Shown here one piece after another: positions 34,050 through 41,766 of a stretch of 64,000 bases of DNA. Both the position numbers and the translations under genes were made by a program. The notes under the pieces were generated by a model. The model made no database searches and was not told where the DNA came from. It saw only the letters and a list, made by a program, of their open reading frames with translations. Source of the DNA: an uncultured Collinsella sp. (GTDB lineage: Bacteria; Actinomycetota; Coriobacteriia; Coriobacteriales; Coriobacteriaceae); the NCBI GenBank assembly GCA_937950325.1, contig CALFDJ010000001.1:13653-77652 (forward strand), read 5' to 3'. Position 1 is the stretch's first letter, and each line of letters begins with the position of its first letter.

Positions 34050-34946
34050 ATGAAGCTCCAGCAGCTCAGATATGTCGTCAAAGTTGCCGAATGCGGCAGC
34101 ATTACCGAGGCCTCGCGCCGGCTCTTTGTGTCGCAGCCTTCGATTACCGCGTCGATTCGCGATCTCGAAAACGAGATGGGTGTGCACATCTTTGAGCGCA
34201 CCAACAAGGGCGTCATTGTGTCCGAGGAAGGCGAGACCTTCTTGGGCTACGCGCGTCAGGTACTCGACCAGGCCGACCTACTCGAGGGCAAGTACAAGGG
34301 CGCATCCGAGCAGGTGCCGCACTTTAGTGTGAGCTGCCAGCATTATTCCTTTGCCGTTAACGCGTTTGTTGACGTGATCCGTGAGTTCGATGCCGCGCGT
34401 TACGACTTTACCCTGCGCGAGGAGCAGACTCACGAGATTATCGAGGATGTCGCGCATATGAAAAGCGAACTGGGCATCCTGTACTTATCCGAGCATAACC
34501 GCGAGGTTATCGAGCGCATGCTTGCCGCCAACGAGCTTGTATTCGAGGGGCTCTTCTGCGCCGCGCCGCATGTCTTCGTGTGCGCTGATCATCCACTGGC
34601 GGACCGCGCCAGCGTGACGCTCGAGGACTTGGAAGACTACCCGTTCCTGTCCTACGAGCAGGGCAGCTACAACTCGTTTTACTATTCCGAGGAGCTGACC
34701 TCGACCTTTGAGCGCCGCAAGAATATCCGCGTACGCGACCGTGCGACGTTGTTCAACTTGGCTATGGGCCTCAACGGCTACACGGTGTGTTCGGGCGTGA
34801 TCAGCCATGAACTTAACGGCCCCGGTATTATCTCGATTCCGCTCGATGTAGACGAGTACATGGAGATTGGCATTATTACGCGCAAAAATACGACGCTCAC
34901 GCGCTATGGGCAGGCCTATATCGACGCGATTCGTCAGCACATCTAG
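34050..34946 (+). CDS. LysR family transcriptional regulator
   Basis: 298 aa. HTH in residues 1-60 (SITEASRRLFVSQPSITASI), then the two-lobed effector domain. ATG 34050 follows AAGGAG; the frame extends into the HAD gene but without a start signal. It reads toward the MetE-like gene, whose promoter region contains a 23-bp inverted repeat with the T-N11-A spacing of LysR boxes. Control of that gene is a reasonable inference, possibly responding to a methionine-cycle metabolite. Confidence 0.9.
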   Translation: MKLQQLRYVVKVAECGSITEASRRLFVSQPSITASIRDLENEMGVHIFERTNKGVIVSEEGETFLGYARQVLDQADLLEGKYKGASEQVPHFSVSCQHYSFAVNAFVDVIREFDAARYDFTLREEQTHEIIEDVAHMKSELGILYLSEHNREVIERMLAANELVFEGLFCAAPHVFVCADHPLADRASVTLEDLEDYPFLSYEQGSYNSFYYSEELTSTFERRKNIRVRDRATLFNLAMGLNGYTVCSGVISHELNGPGIISIPLDVDEYMEIGIITRKNTTLTRYGQAYIDAIRQHI

Positions 34947-34992
34947 GTTGCCGTGTTCCGCGCGGTTCAAGTCTCTTTATGGCAGTCCAGAC

Positions 34993-35015
34993 TGATATAG
35001 GAAACATCTATATCA
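34993..35015. promoter_or_regulatory. LysR-box-like operator upstream of the MetE-like gene
   Basis: TGATATAG and CTATATCA are perfect 8-bp arms with spacer GAAACAT. The site lies 87 bp upstream of the MetE-like start and 47 bp after the LysR stop. A direct repeat ATGAACG (about 35,023 and 35,049) follows. Regulator identity is inferred. Confidence 0.6.
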
Positions 35016-35101
35016 AACTGTTATGAACGTATATTTTACGATGGCCATATGAACGCTCATACTCTGTCCCAGTAAAGCAACCAATGCAAAGGGAGATATC
35101 T

Positions 35102-36235
35102 ATGAGCACTTCGATTCAACCGAACGCGCCGTTTCGCGCCGATATCGTCGGCAGTTTTCTTCGTCCCCAGGCTATTAAGGATGCGCGTGCCGCCTATGCC
35201 GCGGGCAAACTCGACGCCGCCGGCCTTAAGGTCGTCGAGGACGAGGCCATTCGCGATTTGGTAGCCAAGCAGAAGGCCGCCGGCCTGCAGGTTATCACCG
35301 ATGGCGAGTTCCGCCGCAGCTACTGGCACCTCGATTTTATGTGGGGCCTTAACGGCATTGAGCGCCGCACCTCACGCACGGGCTATATGTTCCATGATGA
35401 GGAGACGACGGCCGATACCGCCGTGGTGACCGGCCCCATCAGCGGCGAGAACCACCCCTTCGTCGAGCACTTTAAGTTTGTCAAAGCACTCGAGGGCGAG
35501 GGCTACGTTGCACGCCAGACCATCCCGGCGCCGATTCAGACGTTCTCCGAAGTCACGCTCGATCGCTGCGATGGCCAGCAGGAGAGCCTGCGCGCTGTCT
35601 ATAAGACCGATGAAGAGCTCGCCGATGCCATCGCGGCAGCATACCGCACCGTGATTGCCGACCTGTATGCCGCGGGTTGCCGAAATATCCAGTTTGATGA
35701 CTGTACTTGGGGTATCTACTGCGACACCGACTTCGTGGCAAAGACCGGCATGAGCCCGGTTGACCTGCAAAAGGTAAGCGAGCTGGGCGTGGCGCTCAAC
35801 AACGCCGCCATCGAGGGCAAGCCCGACGATCTGGTCATCAACACGCACGTATGCCGCGGCAACTACCACTCCACCTACGCTTTTGAGGGCGGCTACGACC
35901 CCATCGCGCCGTACCTGTTTGCGCATGAGAATGTCGATGCGCTCTATCTGGAGTTCGACACGCCGCGCGCCGGCGGTTTTGAGCCACTCAAGTACGTTGC
36001 TCCCGGCAAGAAGGTCGTGTTGGGCCTGGTGACCACCAAGGCCGCTGAGCTTGAGGACGAGGACGCCATCGTCGAGCGTATTCACGAGGCTGCAAAGTAT
36101 GTTCCGCTCGAGAACTTGTATCTGTCGCCCCAGTGCGGCTTTGCCAGCTGTGAGATTGGCAACAAGCTGACCGAGGACGAGCAGTGGGCGAAGATCGCGC
36201 TGGTCAAGCGCATTGCCGAGCGCGTTTGGAAGTAA
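35102..36235 (+). CDS. MetE C-terminal-domain methyltransferase (YxjG/YxjH-like)
   Basis: 377 aa, matching only the catalytic C-terminal half of cobalamin-independent methionine synthase. VGSFLRP at the start, VITDGEFRR, and zinc-ligand candidates in NTHVCRGN (His, Cys), an acidic residue in LEFD, and the Cys of LSPQCGF. Stand-alone forms of this domain methylate homocysteine with a small donor rather than polyglutamyl folate in some organisms; the donor here is unknown. ATG 35102 follows AAAGGGAG. Confidence 0.88.
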   Translation: MSTSIQPNAPFRADIVGSFLRPQAIKDARAAYAAGKLDAAGLKVVEDEAIRDLVAKQKAAGLQVITDGEFRRSYWHLDFMWGLNGIERRTSRTGYMFHDEETTADTAVVTGPISGENHPFVEHFKFVKALEGEGYVARQTIPAPIQTFSEVTLDRCDGQQESLRAVYKTDEELADAIAAAYRTVIADLYAAGCRNIQFDDCTWGIYCDTDFVAKTGMSPVDLQKVSELGVALNNAAIEGKPDDLVINTHVCRGNYHSTYAFEGGYDPIAPYLFAHENVDALYLEFDTPRAGGFEPLKYVAPGKKVVLGLVTTKAAELEDEDAIVERIHEAAKYVPLENLYLSPQCGFASCEIGNKLTEDEQWAKIALVKRIAERVWK

Positions 36236-36357
36236 CGCTACCGTTTGCAGGTGACGGCGCGTGCGAGACATGGCGTATCGCGTACAATGGTTCGGATCGT
36301 ATCGTTCGGGCAGGTTATCCGCTATGCCCGAGCGCCCTTCCATTCGAAAGGACTCTC

Positions 36358-37692
36358 ATGTCCCAGTCTTCGACGCCCGTCGCCGCCGATGCCATCTACG
36401 ATGCATCGTCGCTTGGCCGCCCGCGCATGTTCCTGCTCGGCCTACAGCACATGTTTGCCATGTTTGGTGCCACGGTGCTGGTGCCCGTGCTCACCGGTCT
36501 CTCGGTTTCGGCAACGCTTTTGTTTGCCGGCTTGGGCACGCTGCTGTTCCACTTCCTGTCGCGCGGTAAGGTCCCCGCATTCTTGGGATCCTCGTTTGCC
36601 TTTATTGCCGGTTATGCCGCCGTCGCGCCCAACGGCGAGGCCGAGCTTTTGCCCTACGCCTGCCTGGGCGTTGCCTGCGCCGGTCTACTCTATCCGGTGC
36701 TGGCGGCCCTGTTCCGCGCCTTTGGCGCCAAGCGCGTCATGCGCTTCTTTCCGCCGGTAGTGACGGGCCCCATCGTCATTTCCATCGGCTTGATTCTGGC
36801 AAGCTCCGCTATTGCCAACTGTCAGACCAACTGGCTCGTCGCCGTTATCGCCGTGGCAGTGATTGTCATCTGCAACATCTGGGGCCGCGGCATGGTCAAA
36901 ATCGTGCCGATCCTGCTGGGTGTCGTAGTGAGCTATGCCGTTGCGGCCGCGTTGGGTGAGGTCGATTTTTCGGGCGTTGCCGCCGCGCCGTGGGTCGGTC
37001 TTCCCATCGTGTGGGACAACACCGTGTTTGCGCTTTTTGGCCCGCAGTTCGATAGCGGCCTTGCCACGACGGCCATCATCACCATTATGCCGCTGGCATT
37101 TGCGACCATGATCGAGCATATCGGTGATATCTCCGCTATCGGCTCCACTTGCGAGCGTAACTACATTGCCGATCCCGGCCTGCATCGCACGCTACTCGGC
37201 GACGGCCTTGCCACGATTCTGGCTTCGCTCTTTGGCGCTCCGGCCAACACCACGTATGGTGAGAACACCGGCGTGCTCGCCCTGACGCGCGTGTTCGACC
37301 CGCGCGTGATTCGCATTGCCGCGTGCTGCGCCATCGTGCTTTCGTTCTGCCCCAAGTTCGCTGCCGTGATCGCCGCTATGCCGGCATGCGTTATCGGCGG
37401 CGTGTCGCTCGTGCTTTACGGCATGATCAGCGCCGTGGGCGTTCGCAACCTCATCGAGAACCAGGTCGATTTCCAGAACAACCGCAACGTGCTGGTGGCC
37501 GCTCTGGTGCTCGTGCTTTCTCTCGGCATTGCCTATAGCACCGCCGGTGCCATCGTGCTGGAGCTGGGCGGCGTGACGATTTCGCTTTCCGGCCTTGCCG
37601 TGGGCTCGCTGGTGGGCATCGTGCTCAACGCGATTCTGCCCGGTAACGACTTTGAGTTCGACGTTTCTGAGCTTGAGGAGGCTGCTGAGTAG
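36358..37692 (+). CDS. Uracil/xanthine permease (NAT family, UraA-like)
   Basis: 444 aa with 14 hydrophobic segments. NCS2/NAT markers: the QH pair in LLGLQHMFAMFGATVLVP, the substrate-site Glu in ATMIEHIGDISAIG, and the signature region TTYGENTGVLALTR. These favour a uracil-type permease using H+ symport. The protein ends with an acidic tail. ATG 36358 follows GAAAGGA; TACAAT about 65 bp upstream could be its -10. A bidirectional terminator follows. Confidence 0.9.
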   Translation: MSQSSTPVAADAIYDASSLGRPRMFLLGLQHMFAMFGATVLVPVLTGLSVSATLLFAGLGTLLFHFLSRGKVPAFLGSSFAFIAGYAAVAPNGEAELLPYACLGVACAGLLYPVLAALFRAFGAKRVMRFFPPVVTGPIVISIGLILASSAIANCQTNWLVAVIAVAVIVICNIWGRGMVKIVPILLGVVVSYAVAAALGEVDFSGVAAAPWVGLPIVWDNTVFALFGPQFDSGLATTAIITIMPLAFATMIEHIGDISAIGSTCERNYIADPGLHRTLLGDGLATILASLFGAPANTTYGENTGVLALTRVFDPRVIRIAACCAIVLSFCPKFAAVIAAMPACVIGGVSLVLYGMISAVGVRNLIENQVDFQNNRNVLVAALVLVLSLGIAYSTAGAIVLELGGVTISLSGLAVGSLVGIVLNAILPGNDFEFDVSELEEAAE

Positions 37693-37712
37693 CAGCTGCG
37701 TTCAGCTGAATC

Positions 37713-37751
37713 AAAAAATGGCGCCCATGCGTACGCGCGGGCGCCATTTTT
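37713..37751. terminator. Bidirectional terminator
   Basis: AAAAAATGGCGCCC and GGGCGCCATTTTT flank a 12-nt loop between the convergent permease and esterase genes. Confidence 0.92.
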
Positions 37752-38415
37752 AATGCGTCAATATCCAGTGGATGCCATGTGCCATGCGCAGGTCGGTCTG
37801 GGCAAAGTGATTGCCGGGGTTGAGCTCCAGCGTTGTTGGAATGCCGCGCTCGACGAGCAACGCTTCCATCGCGCGTGTGTCGTCGAGTACATGCCGCATC
37901 ATGCGGTTGGGTGTCTTGGTCTCCTTTTTGCCGAGTGACAGATAGGCGGAGTCGGGCGTAACTGCCATCGCGTGCTCATGCGCATAGTCGATAAAGCCAG
38001 GAAACCACAGCGACCCCGATGCACTCGCTGCACGCTCAAAGGCGTCGGTTTGCCAGAGGGTCCAAAGCGAAAAGAGGCCCGCCAGCGAATAACCGGCAAT
38101 GCCACGCCAGGAAGGCGGGCAGGGAAGTGATGATTCGACCTGTGGGATTATCTGATTCAGCAGCTCATCAAGAAAACCGGCAGCCTGCCCACCAAAGGGC
38201 TCGCTATCGCGTACGGTACCATCGCATGCCCAGGGGCTCAGCTCACGATTCCAGTCGAGTCCGCCAATGGCAACAAGGGTGAACGGCGGGCAATCGAGTT
38301 CGCGGCAGCGGCTGTAGACCTCGCTGCCGTTGCCCATGACCACGGGGAGGTAGATGACAGGTGCGCCCTCCGTATGCTCCGAATGAACGGTTATCTGCTT
38401 TTGATGCGCTTCCAT
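37750..38415 (-). CDS. Alpha/beta-hydrolase esterase (IroE/enterochelin-esterase-like)
   Basis: 221 aa. Nucleophile elbow GYSLAG (Ser about 110), a late His in NPGNHFAQTD, and the fold order of the putative-esterase family that includes siderophore esterases. There is no signal peptide, so it acts in the cytoplasm. It lies between two nucleobase permeases but shares no obvious pathway with them. ATG 38415 is preceded by GAGGAG. Substrate unknown. Confidence 0.8.
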   Translation of the reverse strand: MEAHQKQITVHSEHTEGAPVIYLPVVMGNGSEVYSRCRELDCPPFTLVAIGGLDWNRELSPWACDGTVRDSEPFGGQAAGFLDELLNQIIPQVESSLPCPPSWRGIAGYSLAGLFSLWTLWQTDAFERAASASGSLWFPGFIDYAHEHAMAVTPDSAYLSLGKKETKTPNRMMRHVLDDTRAMEALLVERGIPTTLELNPGNHFAQTDLRMAHGIHWILTH

Positions 38416-38483
38416 GGCCTGCTCCTCTCAGTGTTGTGATATCGACGGTCCCAATTGTCGCACGCTGGCACGGGGGCAGACGC

Positions 38484-38525
38484 TAAAAGAAAAGCGCGGA
38501 GCCGCTCGATGCGACTCCGCGCTTT
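38484..38525 (-). terminator. Terminator of the NCS2 permease gene
   Basis: On the minus strand AAAGCGCGGAG and CTCCGCGCTTT pair (11 bp) and are followed by TCTTTTAG. Confidence 0.85.
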
Positions 38526-38551
38526 GGTGTTCTGCTTTGGCAGGTTTGCCG

Positions 38552-39862
38552 CTACGCTACAAAGAAGTAGACGAGGAAGGCGAGGGCTGCGATCCACATG
38601 AGCGGCTTGATCTTGGAGGCCTCGCCCTTAAAGAGCGCGACGACCACATAGGCGATAAAGCCCAGGCCAATGCCGGCAGAGATGGAGTAGGTGAAGGGCA
38701 CGCCGGCGACAATCATGAACGCCGGGAAACCCTGCGACACGTCGGACCAGTCGATCTCGGAGGCCTCGCTCATCATGAGGTAGCCGACGTAGACCAGGGC
38801 ACCGCAGGTGGCGGCGCTGGAAACGATGGTGACGATGGGGGAGAAGAACGCGGCGAGAATGAACAGCACGCCGGTGGTGACGGAGGTGAGGCCCGTGCGG
38901 CCACCGTCGGCAGCGCCAGAGGTGGACTCGACGAAGGTGGTGATGGAGGAGACGCCCATGAAACCGCCCACAGCAGCGGCGGCGGAGTCGACGATCAGAA
39001 TCTCCTTGATATTCTCGACGTTGCCGTCGTCGGTGAGGAACTCGCCCTGCTTGGCCACGGCCATCGCGGTGCCCATGGTGTCGAAGAAGTCACTCATGAG
39101 CAGCGAGAACGAGATGACGAGGAGCGTGGGGTCGGTAAGGACCTTGACGATGGCGGGCACGCCACCGGCGTCGGCGATGGGGCCACCGATGCTCGAGAAG
39201 TCGAGCGGGGCGATGATACCGGTCGGAGCCTGGGTCACACCTAGGGGGATACCGGCGATGACGGCGACGACGATGCCGATGAGCAGCGAGCCGGGGACGT
39301 TGCGGCAGGCGAGGGCGACCGTCACCAGGATGGAGATGATGCCGACGATGAAGGTGGGAGAGGTGATGTCGCCCAGACCGACGAGTGTACCGGCGCCAGC
39401 GGTGATAATGCCGGCATCGCACAGGCCAATCATGGCGATGAACAGGCCCAGACCCACCGAGATGGCGTGACGCAGGACAACCGGGATGGCGTCCATGATG
39501 GCCTCGCGCAGGCCACAAAGCACGAGCAGCAAGATGACGATACCCTCGAGGAAGATGACGCTCATGGCCACGTGCCAGTCACCGCCGCAGACGGTGGTGG
39601 TGATTCCGGCGATCATCGCGTTGACGCCTAAGCCCGACGCGCAGGCGAGCGGGCGGTTGGCGAAGATGCCCATGCAGATGGTCATGATGCCGGCGCCCAG
39701 GCAGGTGGCGCAGGCGAGCGCTCCCGCATTGATGCCAGCGCCCGAGAGCACTGCGGGGTTGACGGCGATGATGTAGGCCATCGCCAGGAATGTTGTCAGT
39801 CCAGCGCGGAGTTCGGTCCCGATTGTGGACTTGCGCTCACTGACGTGAAAAAGTTCGTCCAT
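38552..39862 (-). CDS. NCS2 purine permease (AzgA/AdeP-like)
   Basis: 436 aa, about 13 membrane segments. AzgA-branch markers include FLAMAYIIAVNPAVLSGAG in TM1, SDFFDTMGTAMAVAKQ before the substrate site and SSITTFVESTSGAADGGRTG. This branch imports adenine, guanine or hypoxanthine by proton symport. ATG 39862 chosen because AAAGGG precedes it. With the UraA-type permease at 36,358 it gives both purine and pyrimidine base salvage. Confidence 0.92.
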   Translation of the reverse strand: MDELFHVSERKSTIGTELRAGLTTFLAMAYIIAVNPAVLSGAGINAGALACATCLGAGIMTICMGIFANRPLACASGLGVNAMIAGITTTVCGGDWHVAMSVIFLEGIVILLLVLCGLREAIMDAIPVVLRHAISVGLGLFIAMIGLCDAGIITAGAGTLVGLGDITSPTFIVGIISILVTVALACRNVPGSLLIGIVVAVIAGIPLGVTQAPTGIIAPLDFSSIGGPIADAGGVPAIVKVLTDPTLLVISFSLLMSDFFDTMGTAMAVAKQGEFLTDDGNVENIKEILIVDSAAAAVGGFMGVSSITTFVESTSGAADGGRTGLTSVTTGVLFILAAFFSPIVTIVSSAATCGALVYVGYLMMSEASEIDWSDVSQGFPAFMIVAGVPFTYSISAGIGLGFIAYVVVALFKGEASKIKPLMWIAALAFLVYFFVA

Positions 39863-40055
39863 GCATACCCTTTCCTTGTTCGGCCCCGAGTTTAGGCCGA
39901 TTGACACGAACTCAACTACTATAGCCCCTTTACGACGCTGTTGTTCCTCGCATGTTGATGTTCGGCGCTTTGTAGCAGACGGACGGTATTTTCCGCATGA
40001 AAATGTGTGGGTACCGTATACTTAAGCGGTTACAACGACCCCTATGGAGGAACGT

Positions 40056-40475
40056 ATGATTAAAGAGCTTTGCCACGACGAGGCTATCCTGTCCCAGCGT
40101 TGCGAGGTTGCGACCGTCGAGGACGAGTCGGTTGCTCAGGACCTGATCGATACCATCAAGTCGCTCGACGATGCCGGCTGCCTTGCCGCTAACCAGATTG
40201 GCGTTACCAAGAAGGTTTGCGTCTACCTGGATGATGCCGGCGAGCCCCACGTGCTCTACAACCCCCGTCTGGTGTTTGGCCTGGGCGCCAGCAAGATGGA
40301 GGAGAGCTGCCTGACGCACGAGGAGGTCACCAAGTCCACGCGCTATATCAAGTGCAAGGTCGCTTATGACGTGATCGTCGACGGCAAGATGCGCGAGCGC
40401 AAGCAGGATTTCGTCGGCTTCGAGGCGCAGATGGTCCAGCATATGATCGATCACTGTCTAGGAAAGCTTGTCTAG
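40056..40475 (+). CDS. Peptide-deformylase homologue without the catalytic Glu
   Basis: 139 aa. Motif 1 is AGCLAANQIGV (normally GxGLAANQIG) and motif 2 EESCLT keeps the metal Cys. Motif 3 reads QHMIDH instead of QHEIDH, so the general-base glutamate of HExxH is Met while both metal His remain. It may bind metal but should not deformylate. An active-looking deformylase is encoded at 54,119. ATG 40056 sits behind GGAGG; its stop codon lies in the left arm of a 111-bp structured element. Confidence 0.88.
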   Translation: MIKELCHDEAILSQRCEVATVEDESVAQDLIDTIKSLDDAGCLAANQIGVTKKVCVYLDDAGEPHVLYNPRLVFGLGASKMEESCLTHEEVTKSTRYIKCKVAYDVIVDGKMRERKQDFVGFEAQMVQHMIDHCLGKLV

Positions 40476-40580
40476 GGCGACCACAGCACCACACCTCGCC
40501 GCTCACCCGTCGCTTGCGTACCACATTAGTACGCGGCGCTCCTCGTTCGGGGCGATCTGCGGCACTGTGGCACCCTAGAC
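40470..40580. repeat. 111-bp structured element after the deformylase homologue
   Basis: Outer arms GTCTAGGG..CCACAG (40470-40486) and CTGTGG..CCCTAGAC (40565-40580) pair around small internal loops. Inside, GCGTAC and GTACGC form a hairpin with a CACATTA loop, and TCGCC/GGCGA can pair between. The left arm contains the stop codon of the preceding gene. It could be a structured 3' element, a small RNA or a mobile palindrome. No coding potential is seen. Confidence 0.6.
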
Positions 40581-40623
40581 CGACCTGTGAGGGTAACTAT
40601 TGGCGTTCAATCGTCGTTTTTGT

Positions 40624-40660
40624 CCCGGGCGTGACATTGTTGTCATGTCCGGGCTTTTGT
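40624..40660 (+). terminator. Intrinsic terminator
   Basis: CCCGG.CGTGAC and GTCATG.CCGGG pair around ATTGTT with one internal mismatch pair, followed by CTTTTGTG. It lies 62 bp before the bile salt hydrolase start. Confidence 0.7.
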
Positions 40661-40721
40661 GTTTAGCGCCTTTTTGTTTGGTGACAATAACCTTAGCAAG
40701 AACGTAAAGCTAGGAGGCGCT

Positions 40722-41687
40722 ATGTGCACGAGCATTCGATTTACCGATAATTCAGGCCACATGTATCTGGGCCGCAACCTCGACTGGAGCTTTGACTACG
40801 GCCAACAGGTTCGCGTGATGCCGCGCGGGTTTCACATTCCGTATTCGTTTATCGACGACGTGACAGCGGCACACGCGGTGATCGGTATGTGCATCGATTA
40901 CAGGAACTATCCCATGTTCTTCGACTGCGGCAACGATGCGGGCCTCGCCGTGGCGGGTCTCAATTTCCCGGGTTATGCCGAGTATGCCGAGGACCCTGTC
41001 GACGGCAAGACTAATATCGCGGCCTATGAGTTTCCCCTGTGGGTGGCAGCGACGTTCTCGACGGTCGATGAGGTCGAGGCCGCGCTGCGCGACACGGTGA
41101 TTGTCGCCAAATCTGCCGGAGAGGGGCTGGGCGTGTCGCTGCTCCATTGGATTATCGGCGACAGCCAGCGTAGCATCGTGGTCGAGATGATGGCTGACGG
41201 CCTGCATGTATACGACGATCCGGTCGACACCCTTGCCAATCAGCCCACCTTCCCGTGGCACATGGAAAACCTGCGCACCTATATCACCGCCACAAGCGAT
41301 TTTCCGCAGACGGCGACGTGGCGTGGCGCTGAGCTTAAGCCCTATGGAGCCGGTGCCGGCATGCGCGGCATTCCGGGCGATTGCTATTCGCCGAGTCGCT
41401 TCGTGAAAGCGGCGTATCTCAATGCCAATTATCCGCAAAAGGAGAGCGAGACCGAAAACGTCGTCCGCATGTTCCGCTCGCTCGAGGGCGTGGTGATGAT
41501 CGAGGGGGCATCCAGGATGGGCGATGGCAAGTTCGAGAAGACTATCTACACCGGATGCTTCAGCGCGCGTACGGGCAATTATTACTACGCGATGTATGGG
41601 GATCCGTCGATTCGCTACGTGAGTCTGATGGATGCCGAGGGTGCGAGCCCCGATAAGCTCGTGACTCCCGAGCCGCGCCGTTCGTAG
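40722..41687 (+). CDS. bsh: Choloylglycine hydrolase family protein, probable bile salt hydrolase
   Basis: 321 aa Ntn hydrolase. The catalytic Cys2 follows the initiator Met (MCTSIRF). GRNLDWSF supplies Arg18 and Asp21, GLAVAGLNFPGYAEY the substrate-loop Asn, LANQPTFPWHMENLR the second Asn, and SPSRFVKAAYLN the active-site Arg. This complete set fits enzymes that deconjugate glycine- and taurine-linked bile acids, though penicillin-V acylases share it. There is no signal peptide, so it is cytoplasmic. ATG 40722 follows AGGAGG. Gut habitat is consistent. Confidence 0.9.
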   Translation: MCTSIRFTDNSGHMYLGRNLDWSFDYGQQVRVMPRGFHIPYSFIDDVTAAHAVIGMCIDYRNYPMFFDCGNDAGLAVAGLNFPGYAEYAEDPVDGKTNIAAYEFPLWVAATFSTVDEVEAALRDTVIVAKSAGEGLGVSLLHWIIGDSQRSIVVEMMADGLHVYDDPVDTLANQPTFPWHMENLRTYITATSDFPQTATWRGAELKPYGAGAGMRGIPGDCYSPSRFVKAAYLNANYPQKESETENVVRMFRSLEGVVMIEGASRMGDGKFEKTIYTGCFSARTGNYYYAMYGDPSIRYVSLMDAEGASPDKLVTPEPRRS

Positions 41688-41710
41688 CCGGTAGCTTTCC
41701 TGCAATGCAA

Positions 41711-41746
41711 AGTGGCCCTGCATCTCCCATGAGGTGCAGGGCCACT
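41711..41746. terminator. Hairpin between convergent bsh and kup genes
   Basis: AGTGGCCCTGCA and TGCAGGGCCACT form a perfect 12-bp stem; a T-run is absent, so efficiency is uncertain. Confidence 0.65.
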
Positions 41747-41766
41747 GTCGTCGATCTGTGACGTCG

